From NCBI GenBank assembly GCA_036825615.1, contig DAISXY010000002.1:248001-312000 (forward strand): a DNA stretch of 64,000 nucleotides, read 5' to 3'. The stretch comes from JAICXG01 sp036825615 (GTDB taxonomy: Bacteria > Verrucomicrobiota > Verrucomicrobiia > Chthoniobacterales > UBA10450). The stretch's first letter is position 1, and each line of letters starts with the position of its first letter. The notes under the pieces were generated by a model. The model was not told the origin of the DNA, made no database searches, and saw nothing but the letters and a program-made list of their open reading frames with translations. A program made the translations under genes and the position numbers. Shown here piece by piece: positions 36,203 to 45,698 of this stretch.

Positions 36203-38425
36203 CTAACTCGGGGGTGGCGCTTCGCCGTGCGCTTTGGGCTCGACCGGTTGATCAAGTCCGCGGCGTTTCAGGAGCGGTTCGATCCACGGGGCGCGGCCGG
36301 TGAAATCGTGGAAGAGCTTCATTGCATCCTGGCTCCCGCCGCGCGAGAGCAAAGTCTTCCGGAAATGATCGCCATTCTCGCGTTTCAAGCCGCCGTGTTG
36401 TTTGAACCACTCGACGCTGTCAGCATCCAGTTCCTCGCTCCAGATGTAACTGTAGTAACCGGCGGAATAGCCGCCAGCAAAGGCATGGGAGAAATAAGTT
36501 GTACGATAGCGCGGCGGGACGGGCGGGAAATCAACCCCGGCTTTCTTCAAAGCATCAGCTTCAAAGCCCAGGACGTCGCTCGGCACGTCCGCCGGTTTCA
36601 ATTGATACCACGCCTGGTCGAGGAGAGCGGCCGCGAGATACTCCGTTGTCTTAAAGCCCTGGTTATATTTCTCCTGGGCTTCAATCACCTTATCGAGTAA
36701 CTCCTTCGGCATTGCTTCGCCGGTTTGGTAATGTTTCGCATAATGTTCCAGCACCTGCGGCCAGACCGCCCACATCTCATTGACCTGCGACGGGTACTCG
36801 ACAAAGTCGCGCGGCACATTGGTCCCGGAGAAACGCGGGTATTTCACGTTCGAGAACATGCCATGAAGGGCATGACCGAATTCATGAAACATCGTCCTGA
36901 CTTCGTCGTAGGTGAGCAGGGTAGGCTGACCGGCTTCAGGCTTGGGAATGTTGAGATGGTTCGCCACCACTGGCTTCATGCCGAGGAGCTGGCTTTGTTC
37001 GACATACTCGTTCATCCATGCTCCGCCGCGTTTCGAGGGCCGGGCGTAGTAGTCGGCAATAAAGAGAGCCAGCGGTTTGCCGTCCTTGTCGTAGACTTCG
37101 AAGACGCGAATATCGGGCTGGTAGACCGGCAGGTCGTGGCGTTCCTTGAAGGTTATCCCATAGAGCTGGGTCGCGGCGTAAAACACGCCATCGAGCAAAA
37201 CATGGTTAAGCTCGAAATAAGGTTTGATCTCCGATTCATCAAAGGCATAGCGCTGCCGGCGCAGTTTGTCGGAGTAATAAGCCCAATCCCAGGAGGCGAG
37301 CTGAAACCCGCCTTGCTCCTGATCGGTCATTTTTTGCAGATCAGCTGCTTCCTTGCGCGCATTCGCGACCGCGGGCGGGGCGAGCTGACTCAGCAGCTTG
37401 TTAACTGTCTCGACATTCTTGGCTGTCTGATCTTCCAACTGGTAAGCGGCGTGACTGGCATAGCCAAGAAGCGCGGCACGCTCCGCCCGCAGCTTTACCA
37501 TCTTCAACACGACCTGACGGTTATCCCACTCACCTCCATGACTGTTCCGGGCGAGTGAGACCTTCATGATTTTTTCACGCAAGGACCTATTCTTGAGGCT
37601 GGTCAGGACTGGCTGCTGGGTCGTGTTTTGAAGCGGAAAGACAAACTTGCCCTCCTTCTTTTCTCGTGTGGCAGCCGCAGTCGCGGCGGTAATTTCGTTA
37701 GGCGAGAGGCCCTCGAGCTCGGCCTTGGAATCGACCACGATTGACTCGGCATTTTTCTCCTTGAGGACATTTTGCGAGAAGGTGGTCTGTAACTCCGCGA
37801 TCTCGGCGTTCATCTTCTTCAACTTCGCCTTGTCAGGCTCGGAGAGCTTCGCGCCGGCGCGGACGAAGTCCTTGTAGTAACGTTCAACCAGCCATTGGCC
37901 TTCCTCGTCGAGTCCGAGCTTGTCGCGGTTGTTGTAGAGAGTTTCGACACGCTTGAAGAGCGATCCATTGAGATAGATCGCGTCGTGATGCGCGGAAAGC
38001 TTTGGCGCCATCGCGCTCTCAATCTTTTGCATCTCCGGGTTGGTATTGGCGCCGCTGAGATTCGAAAAAATGCGATCAACCCGGCTAAGCAGCTCTCCGG
38101 TTTTCTCCAGGGCGACGATCGTGTTCTCGAAGGTCGGCGGCGCGGGGTTGGAAGCGATTGGCGCGATCTCCTTCAATTGCTCCGCCATTCCCTGCTCGTA
38201 AGCCGGGAGATAGTGCTCGTTTCTGATCTTGTCGAAGGGCGGGTAATGAAAGTCGAGGGTGCTTTCCTTGAGTAATGGGTTTTCGGTCATAGGTGTCGGA
38301 CTCGGCGCCGATGAAGACGCAGGTGATTCCTCGGCGCCCGCCGCGACCATGGCAAGCAGGGGAAAAACGGAGAACGCGAAAATGCCGGTGCAGCGCAGAA
38401 GGTGTGAGATTTGAGGCTTAGTCAT
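36203..38425 (-). CDS. dcp: M3 family metallopeptidase, exported peptidyl-dipeptidase Dcp-like
   Basis: Protein of 740 aa with signal peptide (IFAFSVFPLLAMVAAGA, residues 14-30) and an M3 zinc peptidase domain. The zinc site is FHEFGHALHGMFS (about residue 535) with the third ligand Glu further on in EYPSQVNEMW. Flanking blocks GGAWMNEYVEQS, AGYYSYIWSEELDADSVEWF and FAGGYSAGYYSYI match peptidyl-dipeptidases of the Dcp type. Exported position suggests periplasmic peptide recycling. The gene is alone on its strand, divergent from nothing recognisable upstream. Confidence 0.92.
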   Translation of the reverse strand: MTKPQISHLLRCTGIFAFSVFPLLAMVAAGAEESPASSSAPSPTPMTENPLLKESTLDFHYPPFDKIRNEHYLPAYEQGMAEQLKEIAPIASNPAPPTFENTIVALEKTGELLSRVDRIFSNLSGANTNPEMQKIESAMAPKLSAHHDAIYLNGSLFKRVETLYNNRDKLGLDEEGQWLVERYYKDFVRAGAKLSEPDKAKLKKMNAEIAELQTTFSQNVLKEKNAESIVVDSKAELEGLSPNEITAATAAATREKKEGKFVFPLQNTTQQPVLTSLKNRSLREKIMKVSLARNSHGGEWDNRQVVLKMVKLRAERAALLGYASHAAYQLEDQTAKNVETVNKLLSQLAPPAVANARKEAADLQKMTDQEQGGFQLASWDWAYYSDKLRRQRYAFDESEIKPYFELNHVLLDGVFYAATQLYGITFKERHDLPVYQPDIRVFEVYDKDGKPLALFIADYYARPSKRGGAWMNEYVEQSQLLGMKPVVANHLNIPKPEAGQPTLLTYDEVRTMFHEFGHALHGMFSNVKYPRFSGTNVPRDFVEYPSQVNEMWAVWPQVLEHYAKHYQTGEAMPKELLDKVIEAQEKYNQGFKTTEYLAAALLDQAWYQLKPADVPSDVLGFEADALKKAGVDFPPVPPRYRTTYFSHAFAGGYSAGYYSYIWSEELDADSVEWFKQHGGLKRENGDHFRKTLLSRGGSQDAMKLFHDFTGRAPWIEPLLKRRGLDQPVEPKAHGEAPPPS

Positions 38426-38564
38426 CGTGTGCAGTGATTCGGATTGGTTCCGGGCGAGATGTATTTACACTGCAATCGCGAGCGCGAAAGCTTTCTTTGC
38501 CTTTGCGCGGAAGGATAACGGGATGAAGGCCCCAGCCGGCGAGCCGAGCGCAGGCGGAGTGGGC

Positions 38565-39287
38565 TCAGATGATCCAGCCCGTTCCCTGGTACTCCATATA
38601 GGCGGCGGTCTTTGTCGCCGCGCTTCGGCCGAAATAGCGTTCGACTACGCGCAGGGCCAGGTCGATTCCGGAGGTCAGCCCGCCGGCGGTCGAAATCTTT
38701 TCCCCTTCAACGAAACGCGTCCCGCGCATCACCTTTATCCTGGGGAAATCCTTCTCCAGCTTGTCGAGAAAGTCGTGATGGGTGGTGGCGGATTTGCCGT
38801 CGAGCAAACCGGCCCGCGCGAGCTGAAACGCGCCGGTGCAGACCGACATCGTCACGTCCGCAGTTTGCGAGACTTTGCGCAGCCAATCATGCAAAGCGGG
38901 TGAGCCTTTCTGGGCCGGGACCACGATGACCCGACAAGCCGGCGCATTTTCAAAGGTATAATCCGGCACGAGTTTGAGTCCGGCGCTTCCTTCAATTGGA
39001 TCGGTTTTGTTCGAGACGGTAAAGAGCTGAAACGGCATGCTGTCACCGATCATTGTGTCCTGAAAGACTTCCCATGGACCGGCGAAATCAATCACAGTCA
39101 CACCTTCCGAGATCGCGACCGCGACCGGGATCTGGCCGGCTGCCGGCGGGTTCAATTTCCAATTCGGAGTCGTTAGGGCTCTGGTGGATTCGTGCTTATT
39201 CCCAGCGACCGCTCGGGTGATGGCCGGAATTGCGGTCATGCTTGCGGCGATCGCGGCGGTCTTTTCCAAGAATTGTCTTCGTATCAT
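38565..39287 (-). CDS. DJ-1/PfpI family protein, exported
   Basis: Protein of 240 aa with a signal (MIRRQFLEKTAAIAASMTAI) containing RRQF, so Tat or Sec export is possible. It then holds a DJ-1/PfpI fold: VTVIDFAGPWEVFQD and the nucleophile elbow MSVCTGAFQLARAGLLDG with Cys in the expected place. It is homologous to the N-terminal domain of the regulator encoded 14 bases upstream, so the two arise from related stock and are likely co-transcribed. Function unknown; amidase or isocyanide hydratase-like activity is possible for relatives. Confidence 0.85.
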   Translation of the reverse strand: MIRRQFLEKTAAIAASMTAIPAITRAVAGNKHESTRALTTPNWKLNPPAAGQIPVAVAISEGVTVIDFAGPWEVFQDTMIGDSMPFQLFTVSNKTDPIEGSAGLKLVPDYTFENAPACRVIVVPAQKGSPALHDWLRKVSQTADVTMSVCTGAFQLARAGLLDGKSATTHHDFLDKLEKDFPRIKVMRGTRFVEGEKISTAGGLTSGIDLALRVVERYFGRSAATKTAAYMEYQGTGWII

Positions 39288-39301
39288 TTCTATCTCATTG
39301 G

Positions 39302-40309
39302 TCAGCGTTTGCTCGTGCGAGAAGAATCATCCGACCCTTCGTGAGGATCAGCATGGAAACGACGCCGGTATTTCCCCGGTGTGATCCGGAAGCGATGTTG
39401 AAAGGCGCGGCGAAAAGCATCGGCGCTACGAAATCCGACCGAGCCGGCGATCGCATCGAGCGAAACATTCGCGGCCGCGAGGCGACGCCGGGCTTCGTCG
39501 AGCCGCCGGTTTTGGACAAAGCTGCCGGGCGGTTGCCCGAACACGTCCTTGAACCGGCGCACAAAATGTCGCGGCGAAAGGCAGGCGCGCTGTGCCAACG
39601 CCGGGATCGAGAGGTCGCCATTAGGATGATTCACAATCCAACTCGCGAGTTCGCTCAGCCGATCGCAAGCCTGGGTCTGGAAACGAAGGGGCTCGGAATA
39701 TTGTTCCTGGCCGCCAGGTCGCTTGAGATAGACCACGAGATCGCGCGCGACGGCGAGCGCGACGCTTTGCCCGAGGTCTTCTTCAATCAAGGCGAGGGCG
39801 AGGTCGATGCCGGCGGTCACCCCCGCCGAGGTGTAGAACTTGCCGTCCTTCAAGAAGATTGCATTTGCGTCGACCTTGAGGCGGGGAAATCGCGCCCCGA
39901 CATCGGCCGCGAAACGCCAATGCGTCGCGACCTGGCGCCCGTCGAGCAGACCGGTCGGTGCGAGACCGTAGATCCCGGCGCAGACGGACACAATCCGCCG
40001 CGTCTGCGCGGCACGCTTCCGGACCCAATCGGCGACGGCCGCATTCACCGCGGCTTCACGCAGGCCGCGCCCACCGGGAATCAGGATCGTGTCCAGCCTG
40101 GGTGCTTTCTCCAGGGTTGTGTGCGGATGAAAGATTACCCCTGATTCCGCCACGAAGCGGCGGCGGCTAAGTCCGAGCACGATCACTTTGTATCCGCGCT
40201 CGTTACTCCCGCGGTCGGGTTCTGCAGTGGCAAACGCTTCCGCAGGGCCAGTCAGGTCGAGAGCATTAACTTGATTGAACCCGACAATTCCAATCCGCCG
40301 GCTTGGCAT
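39302..40309 (-). CDS. GlxA-type AraC-family transcriptional regulator with DJ-1/PfpI domain
   Basis: Protein of 335 aa. The N-terminal DJ-1/PfpI-like domain has RIGIVGFNQVNALDLTGPAE and the elbow IVSVCAGIYGLAPTGLL. The C-terminal AraC helix-turn-helix pair has LAQRACLSPRHFVRRFKDVF and DAIAGSVGFRSADAFRRAF. GlxA-type proteins sense small metabolites by the DJ-1 domain. Start ATG 40309 opens directly on the domain (MPSRRIGI). The longer frame to 40342 has no support. It precedes the DJ-1/PfpI gene and is likely its regulator. Confidence 0.9.
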   Translation of the reverse strand: MPSRRIGIVGFNQVNALDLTGPAEAFATAEPDRGSNERGYKVIVLGLSRRRFVAESGVIFHPHTTLEKAPRLDTILIPGGRGLREAAVNAAVADWVRKRAAQTRRIVSVCAGIYGLAPTGLLDGRQVATHWRFAADVGARFPRLKVDANAIFLKDGKFYTSAGVTAGIDLALALIEEDLGQSVALAVARDLVVYLKRPGGQEQYSEPLRFQTQACDRLSELASWIVNHPNGDLSIPALAQRACLSPRHFVRRFKDVFGQPPGSFVQNRRLDEARRRLAAANVSLDAIAGSVGFRSADAFRRAFQHRFRITPGKYRRRFHADPHEGSDDSSRTSKR

Positions 40310-40433
40310 GGTCGCCAGCATAGCCAATTCCCGTGATGGCACGATGACGTATTTCAGACGAATTCTGCCACTCGAGATAGAGACACGGAGCTACCTCCGA
40401 TGCATGTGCACTCCGCCTGCGCTTCCTTTGTCG

Positions 40434-40781
40434 CTACGGAGCGGGAGTTTCGCTCGGGACTGCTGGGTTACTGATCTTGACCCCGTACTTCGTCACCAGC
40501 TTCTTTGCTTCGTCGTCGGTCTTGGCCAGCTCGACCAGCCCACGCACCAGTTTCTCGAGATTAGCTTGCAGCTGTTTTGATTGGTCGACGGTTTTTTCCT
40601 GCTGGAGCTGGAGCTGTTGCAGGGCCTGTCGCGTCTCGGTGCCGACCCAGATTTCCCAGGCAAACAAGAAGAGCAAACTGAAACCGATGAGGAGGAGCGG
40701 CCAAAAACCATGATAGCGAATCGGCGCGGTCAGGGGCGGGCCTGGCTCGGGGTAGGTGGGCATGTTGTTTTGTTGTTCCAT
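40434..40781 (-). CDS. small single-pass membrane protein of unknown function
   Basis: Protein of 115 aa with one membrane helix (WPLLLIGFSLLFLFAWEIWV, about residues 27-46), followed by a Gln-rich coiled coil (ALQQLQLQQEKTVDQSKQLQ) and a Pro-rich end. No family recognised. It follows the next gene with a 14-base gap and probably belongs to a two-gene operon. Confidence 0.65.
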   Translation of the reverse strand: MEQQNNMPTYPEPGPPLTAPIRYHGFWPLLLIGFSLLFLFAWEIWVGTETRQALQQLQLQQEKTVDQSKQLQANLEKLVRGLVELAKTDDEAKKLVTKYGVKISNPAVPSETPAP

Positions 40782-40795
40782 GAGCAGAGGCTGGG

Positions 40796-41080
40796 TTAGG
40801 GGCTGGGGATTGCACCTGGGCTTGGCTGTGACGGCGGTTTGTAGCCGTTCTCGGTCATGAGTTGCTTGATTCTATCGTCGGTCGCGGCCGCCGCAGCCAT
40901 ATCGCGCAGGAGGTTATTTCCGATCTGCTGGCCGAGGGCGCCTTTGTTAATGATCGCCTGCTGTTCCTGCACGCCCGCCTGCAACCTGCGGTTCTCGTGC
41001 GCGAAGACGATCGCCACCAGGCTGAGGCAAATGCAGGCGATTCCGATAATAAGCAGGAAGACAAATTGCCAGCGTTTCAT
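40796..41080 (-). CDS. small single-pass membrane protein of unknown function
   Basis: Protein of 94 aa with an N-terminal membrane helix (FVFLLIIGIACICLSLVAIVF) and a short Gln/Ala-rich coil behind it, ending in Pro/Ser. Its layout is like that of the gene that follows it 14 bases on, so the two may form a helper pair. No family recognised. Confidence 0.65.
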   Translation of the reverse strand: MKRWQFVFLLIIGIACICLSLVAIVFAHENRRLQAGVQEQQAIINKGALGQQIGNNLLRDMAAAAATDDRIKQLMTENGYKPPSQPSPGAIPSP

Positions 41081-41882
41081 CCGCTGATGGGTAGCAGGAG
41101 AAGAAACCGGCCGTCAACGCAAATCACTCGTGGCGCGACAACGAAAGTGTTTGCTCATTGACTACGGGGAAGGCGTAACGCGGTCCAGTTGCGATCAATC
41201 GTTCCCGCAGGCCCTCACTGGCGCTTCGCGTCCGTCTCTCCCGGCGGGAGAGAGGAACGCAGCGCCGAGCACATGCAGATGCTGTCTCTTTTGAGAGAAG
41301 GATCATGCACTCAAGACTCTGGCTAGACTTGTCCAGCGCCGGGCAGATGGGACGCTCTGTTGGCCGCACAGGGTCCCGCAGTGCCCTCACTGGCGCTTCG
41401 CGTCCGTCTCTCCCGGCGGGAGAGAGGAAGGCAGCGGCGAGCACATGCAGAATGCTGTCTCTTTTAAGAGAAGGATCATGCACTCAAGACTGTGGCTAGA
41501 CCTGGCCAGCGCAGGGCTGATTGGGACGCTCTGTTGGCCGCACGGAGTCCCGCAGGCCCTCACTGGCGCTTCGCGTCCGTCTCTCCCGGCGGGAGAGAGG
41601 AACGCAGCGCGGTAGCATATTGTTACGGTATCTCTCCCTTCTTAGGAACGATCAGACAGTTGGAACTCTGCTCTCTGGCGCACAAACTGTCGTTTTACGG
41701 CGGCTCTGCCCTGCAGGCGTCTGCAGCGCCGGACAGATACACGCTGTTGGTTGCGGCGGAGAAATCGTGCAGTCGCGGTTCGCTCTCGACAAAACCACGG
41801 CACCGGGTAGACACACTCTCTCCCCTTGGGAGAGACGCACGCGCCTCGCGCGGCAGTGAGGGAAGCTCGCAAGCAGCGAATG
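41081..41882. other. 802-base intergenic region dominated by repeats
   Basis: Between the small membrane protein gene and pgeF. It holds a tandem array at 41203-41612 with type D-like sequence (CCGGCGGGAGAGAGGA) inside, and a further degenerate palindromic piece near 41818-41860. Reading frames here change with the repeat copies and show no codon preference, so no gene is called. Confidence 0.65.
41203..41612. repeat. tandem array of 171-174-base units
   Basis: Copies begin at 41203, 41374 and 41548, each with TCCCGCAG(T)GCCCTCACTG and ATGCACTCAAGACT-type sequence near the middle. Two full units and a third broken after about 65 bases. Neighbouring units are roughly 90 percent alike. Confidence 0.85.
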
Positions 41883-42554
41883 CTAGCGCGCCAAAGCCAA
41901 GAGCGCCAGCATGCGCCCGGTGCGACCTTTTTCTGCCCGATAAGAATAGTAGCGCGAAAGCGCGCAGGCGGTGCAGACACCCTCATCGTAAATCTGCTCG
42001 ACTCCGGCGGCGCGCGCCTGGCGGATAATCTCGGCCGCGAAATCAATTTCGTAATGCGGCGGACGAATGCAGGGACTCAGTTGCACGAGGAGGTCTCGCG
42101 GTTCAGAGCCAAAGGCAGCCTTCATTGCCTTCAGTGCCTCTGTCACGATGCCGAGCTGCGTGCCTTTTTTCCCCGAATGCAGCAGTCCGATGCAGCGCCG
42201 CACCGGATCGGCAATAAAGACCGCGCAGCAATCAGCGACATAAATGCCTAACGAAACTCCGCCCTGGTTCGTGATCAGTCCATCTGCTCCTTCGAAACAC
42301 CGCTCGCCTGCAAGCGGCGCGTCAATGGCTACGACCTTGTTGCCGTGCACCTGTTCGGCCGTCGCAAAAACGCCCGGAGCCACCTGCGCACGAGTGGCGC
42401 GGTGCGCCGCGTCGAGTCGAGTAAGCGCTTCCTCCCGGTCGGTTGCGACGTCAATGCCGCGGATCCGCCCGATGAAAGCGTGCCTCACGAATAAGCTGCC
42501 GGTGAGGGCAGGAAAAAATTCAACCGCCGACAGCGCGCCAGCGTCAGCTTGCAT
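41883..42554 (-). CDS. pgeF: YfiH/LACC1-type polyphenol oxidase or peptidoglycan editing factor PgeF
   Basis: Protein of 223 aa of the YfiH family. Features are TAEQVHGNKV, IYVADCCAVFIADP, IGLLHSGKKGTQ and the C-terminal SYRAEKGRTGRML, with His/Cys/His metal-site residues as expected. In E. coli this family removes wrongly made UDP-MurNAc-peptide, and other members act on purine nucleosides or phenols. The gene starts 9 bases after the tolC stop, so it is co-transcribed with it. No signal peptide. Confidence 0.85.
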   Translation of the reverse strand: MQADAGALSAVEFFPALTGSLFVRHAFIGRIRGIDVATDREEALTRLDAAHRATRAQVAPGVFATAEQVHGNKVVAIDAPLAGERCFEGADGLITNQGGVSLGIYVADCCAVFIADPVRRCIGLLHSGKKGTQLGIVTEALKAMKAAFGSEPRDLLVQLSPCIRPPHYEIDFAAEIIRQARAAGVEQIYDEGVCTACALSRYYSYRAEKGRTGRMLALLALAR

Positions 42555-42563
42555 CCACTCGCA

Positions 42564-44231
42564 CTATTTCCCTGACGACTCGCGCCTCGAGCGTTTGTCG
42601 GTCTTGATCATCCGGGTCTCGGGCGCGAGCCCGAGGCCGGCGTGATAAACCGTGTCCGTCGCAGTGGCGCGGTCGAATTCCGCCAGATCGGCGTTGTAAC
42701 TGAAGAGCGCGGAGAGACGAGTGGATTGCGCCTGGGTGAGTTGCACCTGCGCGTTCAGGACGTCGAGCTGAACGCCGGCCCCGACTGCGAGTCGCGCGCT
42801 CGCGAGTCGAAGCGCTTCACGCGCCTGATCGACATTCTTTTCCTGGCTGAAAAAGAGCTGCCGGTCCTGTTGCAGATTGGAATAGGCCTGCTGGACCTCG
42901 AGTTCCACCTGCCGCACCGCGTCGTCGTAGGTGATACGCGCTTCTTTCAGGAGCGCATTTTGTTGTTTGATTCTGCCCACCGTGGCGAGACCGTCGAAAA
43001 TCGGCCAGGTCCCGGTCACGCCAAAGAACCAGCCCTTATCAATATCGGAGAGAGAATCGGAGAAAGTGGAGCTGACCCATTCATAACCCGCATTAGCGGT
43101 GAGCATCGGCTGGAACCCGGCCCAGGCGCCATGCACACCTTCGATCTGCACCAGCACGTTGGCGCGTTGCTGTTTCAGTAATGGCCGCCTTTCTTTGGCC
43201 AGCTCAATCGCGGTCGGCAACGGAATCTCACGCGGCTCATAGCTCAGTTCGCCAATCGCTCGCAATGGCACTTCGGTGTGTCGCTGCGGGTTGTAATCGA
43301 GCCCGATCGTTTTCGCCAACTGGAGCTGAGCGATGCGGTAATTGTTCCGCGCCGTGATCAGCGCGGGCTGTTGGTTGGCGAGCGCGACTTCCGCCTGGAG
43401 CACATTGAAGCGAGGAACCGTCCCGGCTTCAAAGCGGTTCTGCTGGTCCTTTAGCTGACTCTCGAGCAGTCGGACAGACTCCTCCTGCACGCCAATGAGT
43501 GAGCGGTTCAGAATCACCTGGTAAAACTGCTGCCGCACCAAGGCGATCACGCGATCGATCGTGTCGCGCAGGGCAAAGACACTGGCCTCACGCCCATAAC
43601 CGGCACCGCGAATCGCCGGGATCGTCGCACCGTTGTAGAGGAGTTGCGATGCGGTGAGGGTGAGATCGTAGGAATTTTGCGCGATGCCCGCGGAACGCAG
43701 GGTAAGGAAAGGAGTAGCACTGGGCGCCGGGGTCGCGCTGCCCGTCGGTGTCGCAGTCGGCACGGCTCCGGGAATGATCGTGGTCCCGCCGCCACCGCCG
43801 AGGAGATGACGATCGCGGCGCATCCAGGTCGCGCTTGCGTCGAGGTGCGGGATGATCTCGGCCCGCACTTCGATCAGTAACCCGGTGTTGCGCAGAATCT
43901 CCTGCCGCGCCCGCAGGATGTCGGGGTTATGTTGGAAGGCGAAGAAAATCGCCTCGCTCAGCGTGAAATGCGGAGCCTTCGCTTCCGACGGGATGCTCGG
44001 TTTCATCTCCGGCTCCGCGACGAGACCGATCGCGGGAGAACCCGCCGCCGCAGGGGAGGAGAGAGGCGTCGGCGAAGGCGAAGGCTGGGCAGGCAGCCAC
44101 TGGTCGCCGGCAAAGAGCAACAAGCCGGCAATCAACCAGCGAAGCGAACGGGAAAAAATGCGTGTGCGGCAGAAGCACTCACTCCATTGAAATGCGGACG
44201 AAACGGCTGCCTCCGCCGGATCACGGGTCAT
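42564..44231 (-). CDS. TolC family outer membrane efflux protein
   Basis: Protein of 555 aa with N-terminal hydrophobic segment (WLIAGLLLFAGDQWLPAQ), a Pro/Ser linker and two homologous halves of the TolC fold: FTLSEAIFFAFQHNPDILRA and a second set with AGTVPRFNVLQAEVALANQ. The closing coil has GAGVQLDVLNAQVQLTQAQ, as usual. A Gly-rich insertion lies in the first half. It overlaps the marR stop by ATGA, so the regulator and channel are coupled. No membrane-fusion protein or pump gene lies nearby, so the partner is encoded elsewhere. Confidence 0.9.
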   Translation of the reverse strand: MTRDPAEAAVSSAFQWSECFCRTRIFSRSLRWLIAGLLLFAGDQWLPAQPSPSPTPLSSPAAAGSPAIGLVAEPEMKPSIPSEAKAPHFTLSEAIFFAFQHNPDILRARQEILRNTGLLIEVRAEIIPHLDASATWMRRDRHLLGGGGGTTIIPGAVPTATPTGSATPAPSATPFLTLRSAGIAQNSYDLTLTASQLLYNGATIPAIRGAGYGREASVFALRDTIDRVIALVRQQFYQVILNRSLIGVQEESVRLLESQLKDQQNRFEAGTVPRFNVLQAEVALANQQPALITARNNYRIAQLQLAKTIGLDYNPQRHTEVPLRAIGELSYEPREIPLPTAIELAKERRPLLKQQRANVLVQIEGVHGAWAGFQPMLTANAGYEWVSSTFSDSLSDIDKGWFFGVTGTWPIFDGLATVGRIKQQNALLKEARITYDDAVRQVELEVQQAYSNLQQDRQLFFSQEKNVDQAREALRLASARLAVGAGVQLDVLNAQVQLTQAQSTRLSALFSYNADLAEFDRATATDTVYHAGLGLAPETRMIKTDKRSRRESSGK

Positions 44232-44698
44232 TTATTTCGGCAGTAATCGTATATCTTGCTGTAGATTTGCAACCATGATTTCTGCTCCTCGGGCCCGAGG
44301 TGCGACATCATCTTCATGAGGTTGCAAATCATCTCCTCCCGGATGCGCCGGACGAGCGCTGACCCGCGCGGCGTGATGCAGACCATCACTTTGCGCCGGT
44401 CATCCGAGGCGTGTGAACGCATGACATAACCGAGATTCTCCAGCCGCGCTACCAGTCCGCTCGCCGCTGCCGTCGTGTGTCCCATTTTCTCGGCGATCGC
44501 GGACATGGTCAGGACCTCCTTTTGGTCGAGATAAGTCAGGAGGAAAAATTGCGCGAAAGAAACGTGGCCAGGCGTAAGCTCCTTCGACAGGCGCAGGAGA
44601 AAGCAGCGCTGCATCTCCATGATGAAATGGGCGAGGCGCTCGGCGTCCTCGCGCAACTCATCGGTTTCCTGGGCTAAATATGTTGCCGCCGCAGCCAT
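44228..44698 (-). CDS. MarR family transcriptional regulator
   Basis: Protein of 156 aa with a winged helix-turn-helix of the MarR type: LTMSAIAEKMGHTTAAASGL, VARLENLGYVMR, and the wing SHASDDRRKVMVCITPRG. N-terminal and C-terminal dimerisation helices flank it. It heads the operon with tolC and pgeF and is probably the repressor of that efflux channel, with a ligand that releases it. Start ATG 44698. Confidence 0.9.
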   Translation of the reverse strand: MAAAATYLAQETDELREDAERLAHFIMEMQRCFLLRLSKELTPGHVSFAQFFLLTYLDQKEVLTMSAIAEKMGHTTAAASGLVARLENLGYVMRSHASDDRRKVMVCITPRGSALVRRIREEMICNLMKMMSHLGPEEQKSWLQIYSKIYDYCRNK

Positions 44699-45698
44699 TG
44701 TTCCGCGCCTAAACTATGGGGCGAGCGAGGAGTGTCAACCAGCCGCGAGTTCGAGAACGTCACGGGGTCCGCACCGGAAGTCTGCGCCTCGGGGTGAGTT
44801 TCGGCCCAGGGGTTCGGGCTGGCTCCCAGTCAATATCGTTAGGCGACGGAAATAGCCAACGGCCGGAAAATTGTCATCCCGAGCGAAGTCGAGGGATCGC
44901 GCGGAACAACCTGGAGGCGACGTTTTCCTTTGCCCCATGACGCCACGTATCGGAGAGAGACAGGATTAACACGATTAAGGGATTTGCTGCAAAAACGGCG
45001 GCGAGGGCGTCTCTCTTCAAAATCCTGTCATTCCCGTCTAGCAGGTAGCAATAGAACAGCCGTAAAGAAGGTGCGGCTCGCTTGTTTTTCTACTTTCCTA
45101 ACTCCTCTCGAGCGAAGTCTTGAGATTCCGTGGAGCTATGGACAATCAGCGCTGTTCAGTTATGCCCGGCGTCCTCCCTCGGAAGCTTTCGGGGCTGCGC
45201 TCCGCTCAGGATGATTTAGCGGCGACAAAATCGCACGTCCAGAGGCAAAACAAAAAGATCGTGGAGTTGAAAGCAAGTGTCAGCCAACTGCAAGCAGCAG
45301 GCAAACCCCCGGTCGCAAGTCGCATCGCCGAGCGAGCGGTGACGCTGCCGGGATTATCTGCGGCAGGGCTGAGAGTAGCGTAAGCTTACAGCTTGCTCCT
45401 GCTCTGACCGCGCAAGCTGGAAGCTCGCGCTACCCTCGACGGCAAACCTGCGCGCAGAAGCAGTTTCCGCCAAACCCAAGAAATTTTTTTTACATCAAAT
45501 CGACTCCTGCCGCACGATCGGCGACATGAAATCCATCCTCGGCCAGATACGACACACGACACACGACACAGGTTGCGTGTCGTGCTTTTGCCTCTCATGT
45601 ACGTGAACAGGTGATCGCGTTCTTGAAACAATACCTGTACAATTGATCTAAACCGCCCCCAGTGCGAGACAACGCGAACCTAAGGAAGGAAGATCACA
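44699..45698. other. about 1 kb without a supported gene, with repeat remnants
   Basis: Includes a type A repeat copy at 44873-44901, a degenerate copy near 45107-45133, and a reverse copy at 45193-45215. At 45216-45383 a frame reads as a coiled-coil-like stretch (QRQNKKIVELKASVSQLQAA), possibly a decayed tail of a surface protein like the one at 45683-46799. Hairpin at 45562-45584. Nothing else was recognised. Confidence 0.5.
45562..45584 (+). terminator. possible terminator hairpin
   Basis: Perfect 8-bp inverted repeat CACGACAC/GTGTCGTG with a 7-base loop, followed by CTTTTG. No obvious plus-strand gene ends before it. Three copies of ACGACAC lead into it. Confidence 0.4.

Noticed and set aside
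39230..40144. 304-residue plus-strand frame opposite the GlxA regulator
   Set aside because: Antisense to AraC and DJ-1 domains.
41124..41483. 119-residue minus-strand frame in the tandem array
   Set aside because: The peptide itself repeats with the DNA unit and has no codon preference; a product of repeat DNA.
45120..45383. 87-residue plus-strand frame with a coiled-coil-like part
   Set aside because: Starts in a degenerate type A repeat and lacks a ribosome site; kept only as a possible decayed tail in the intergenic entry.
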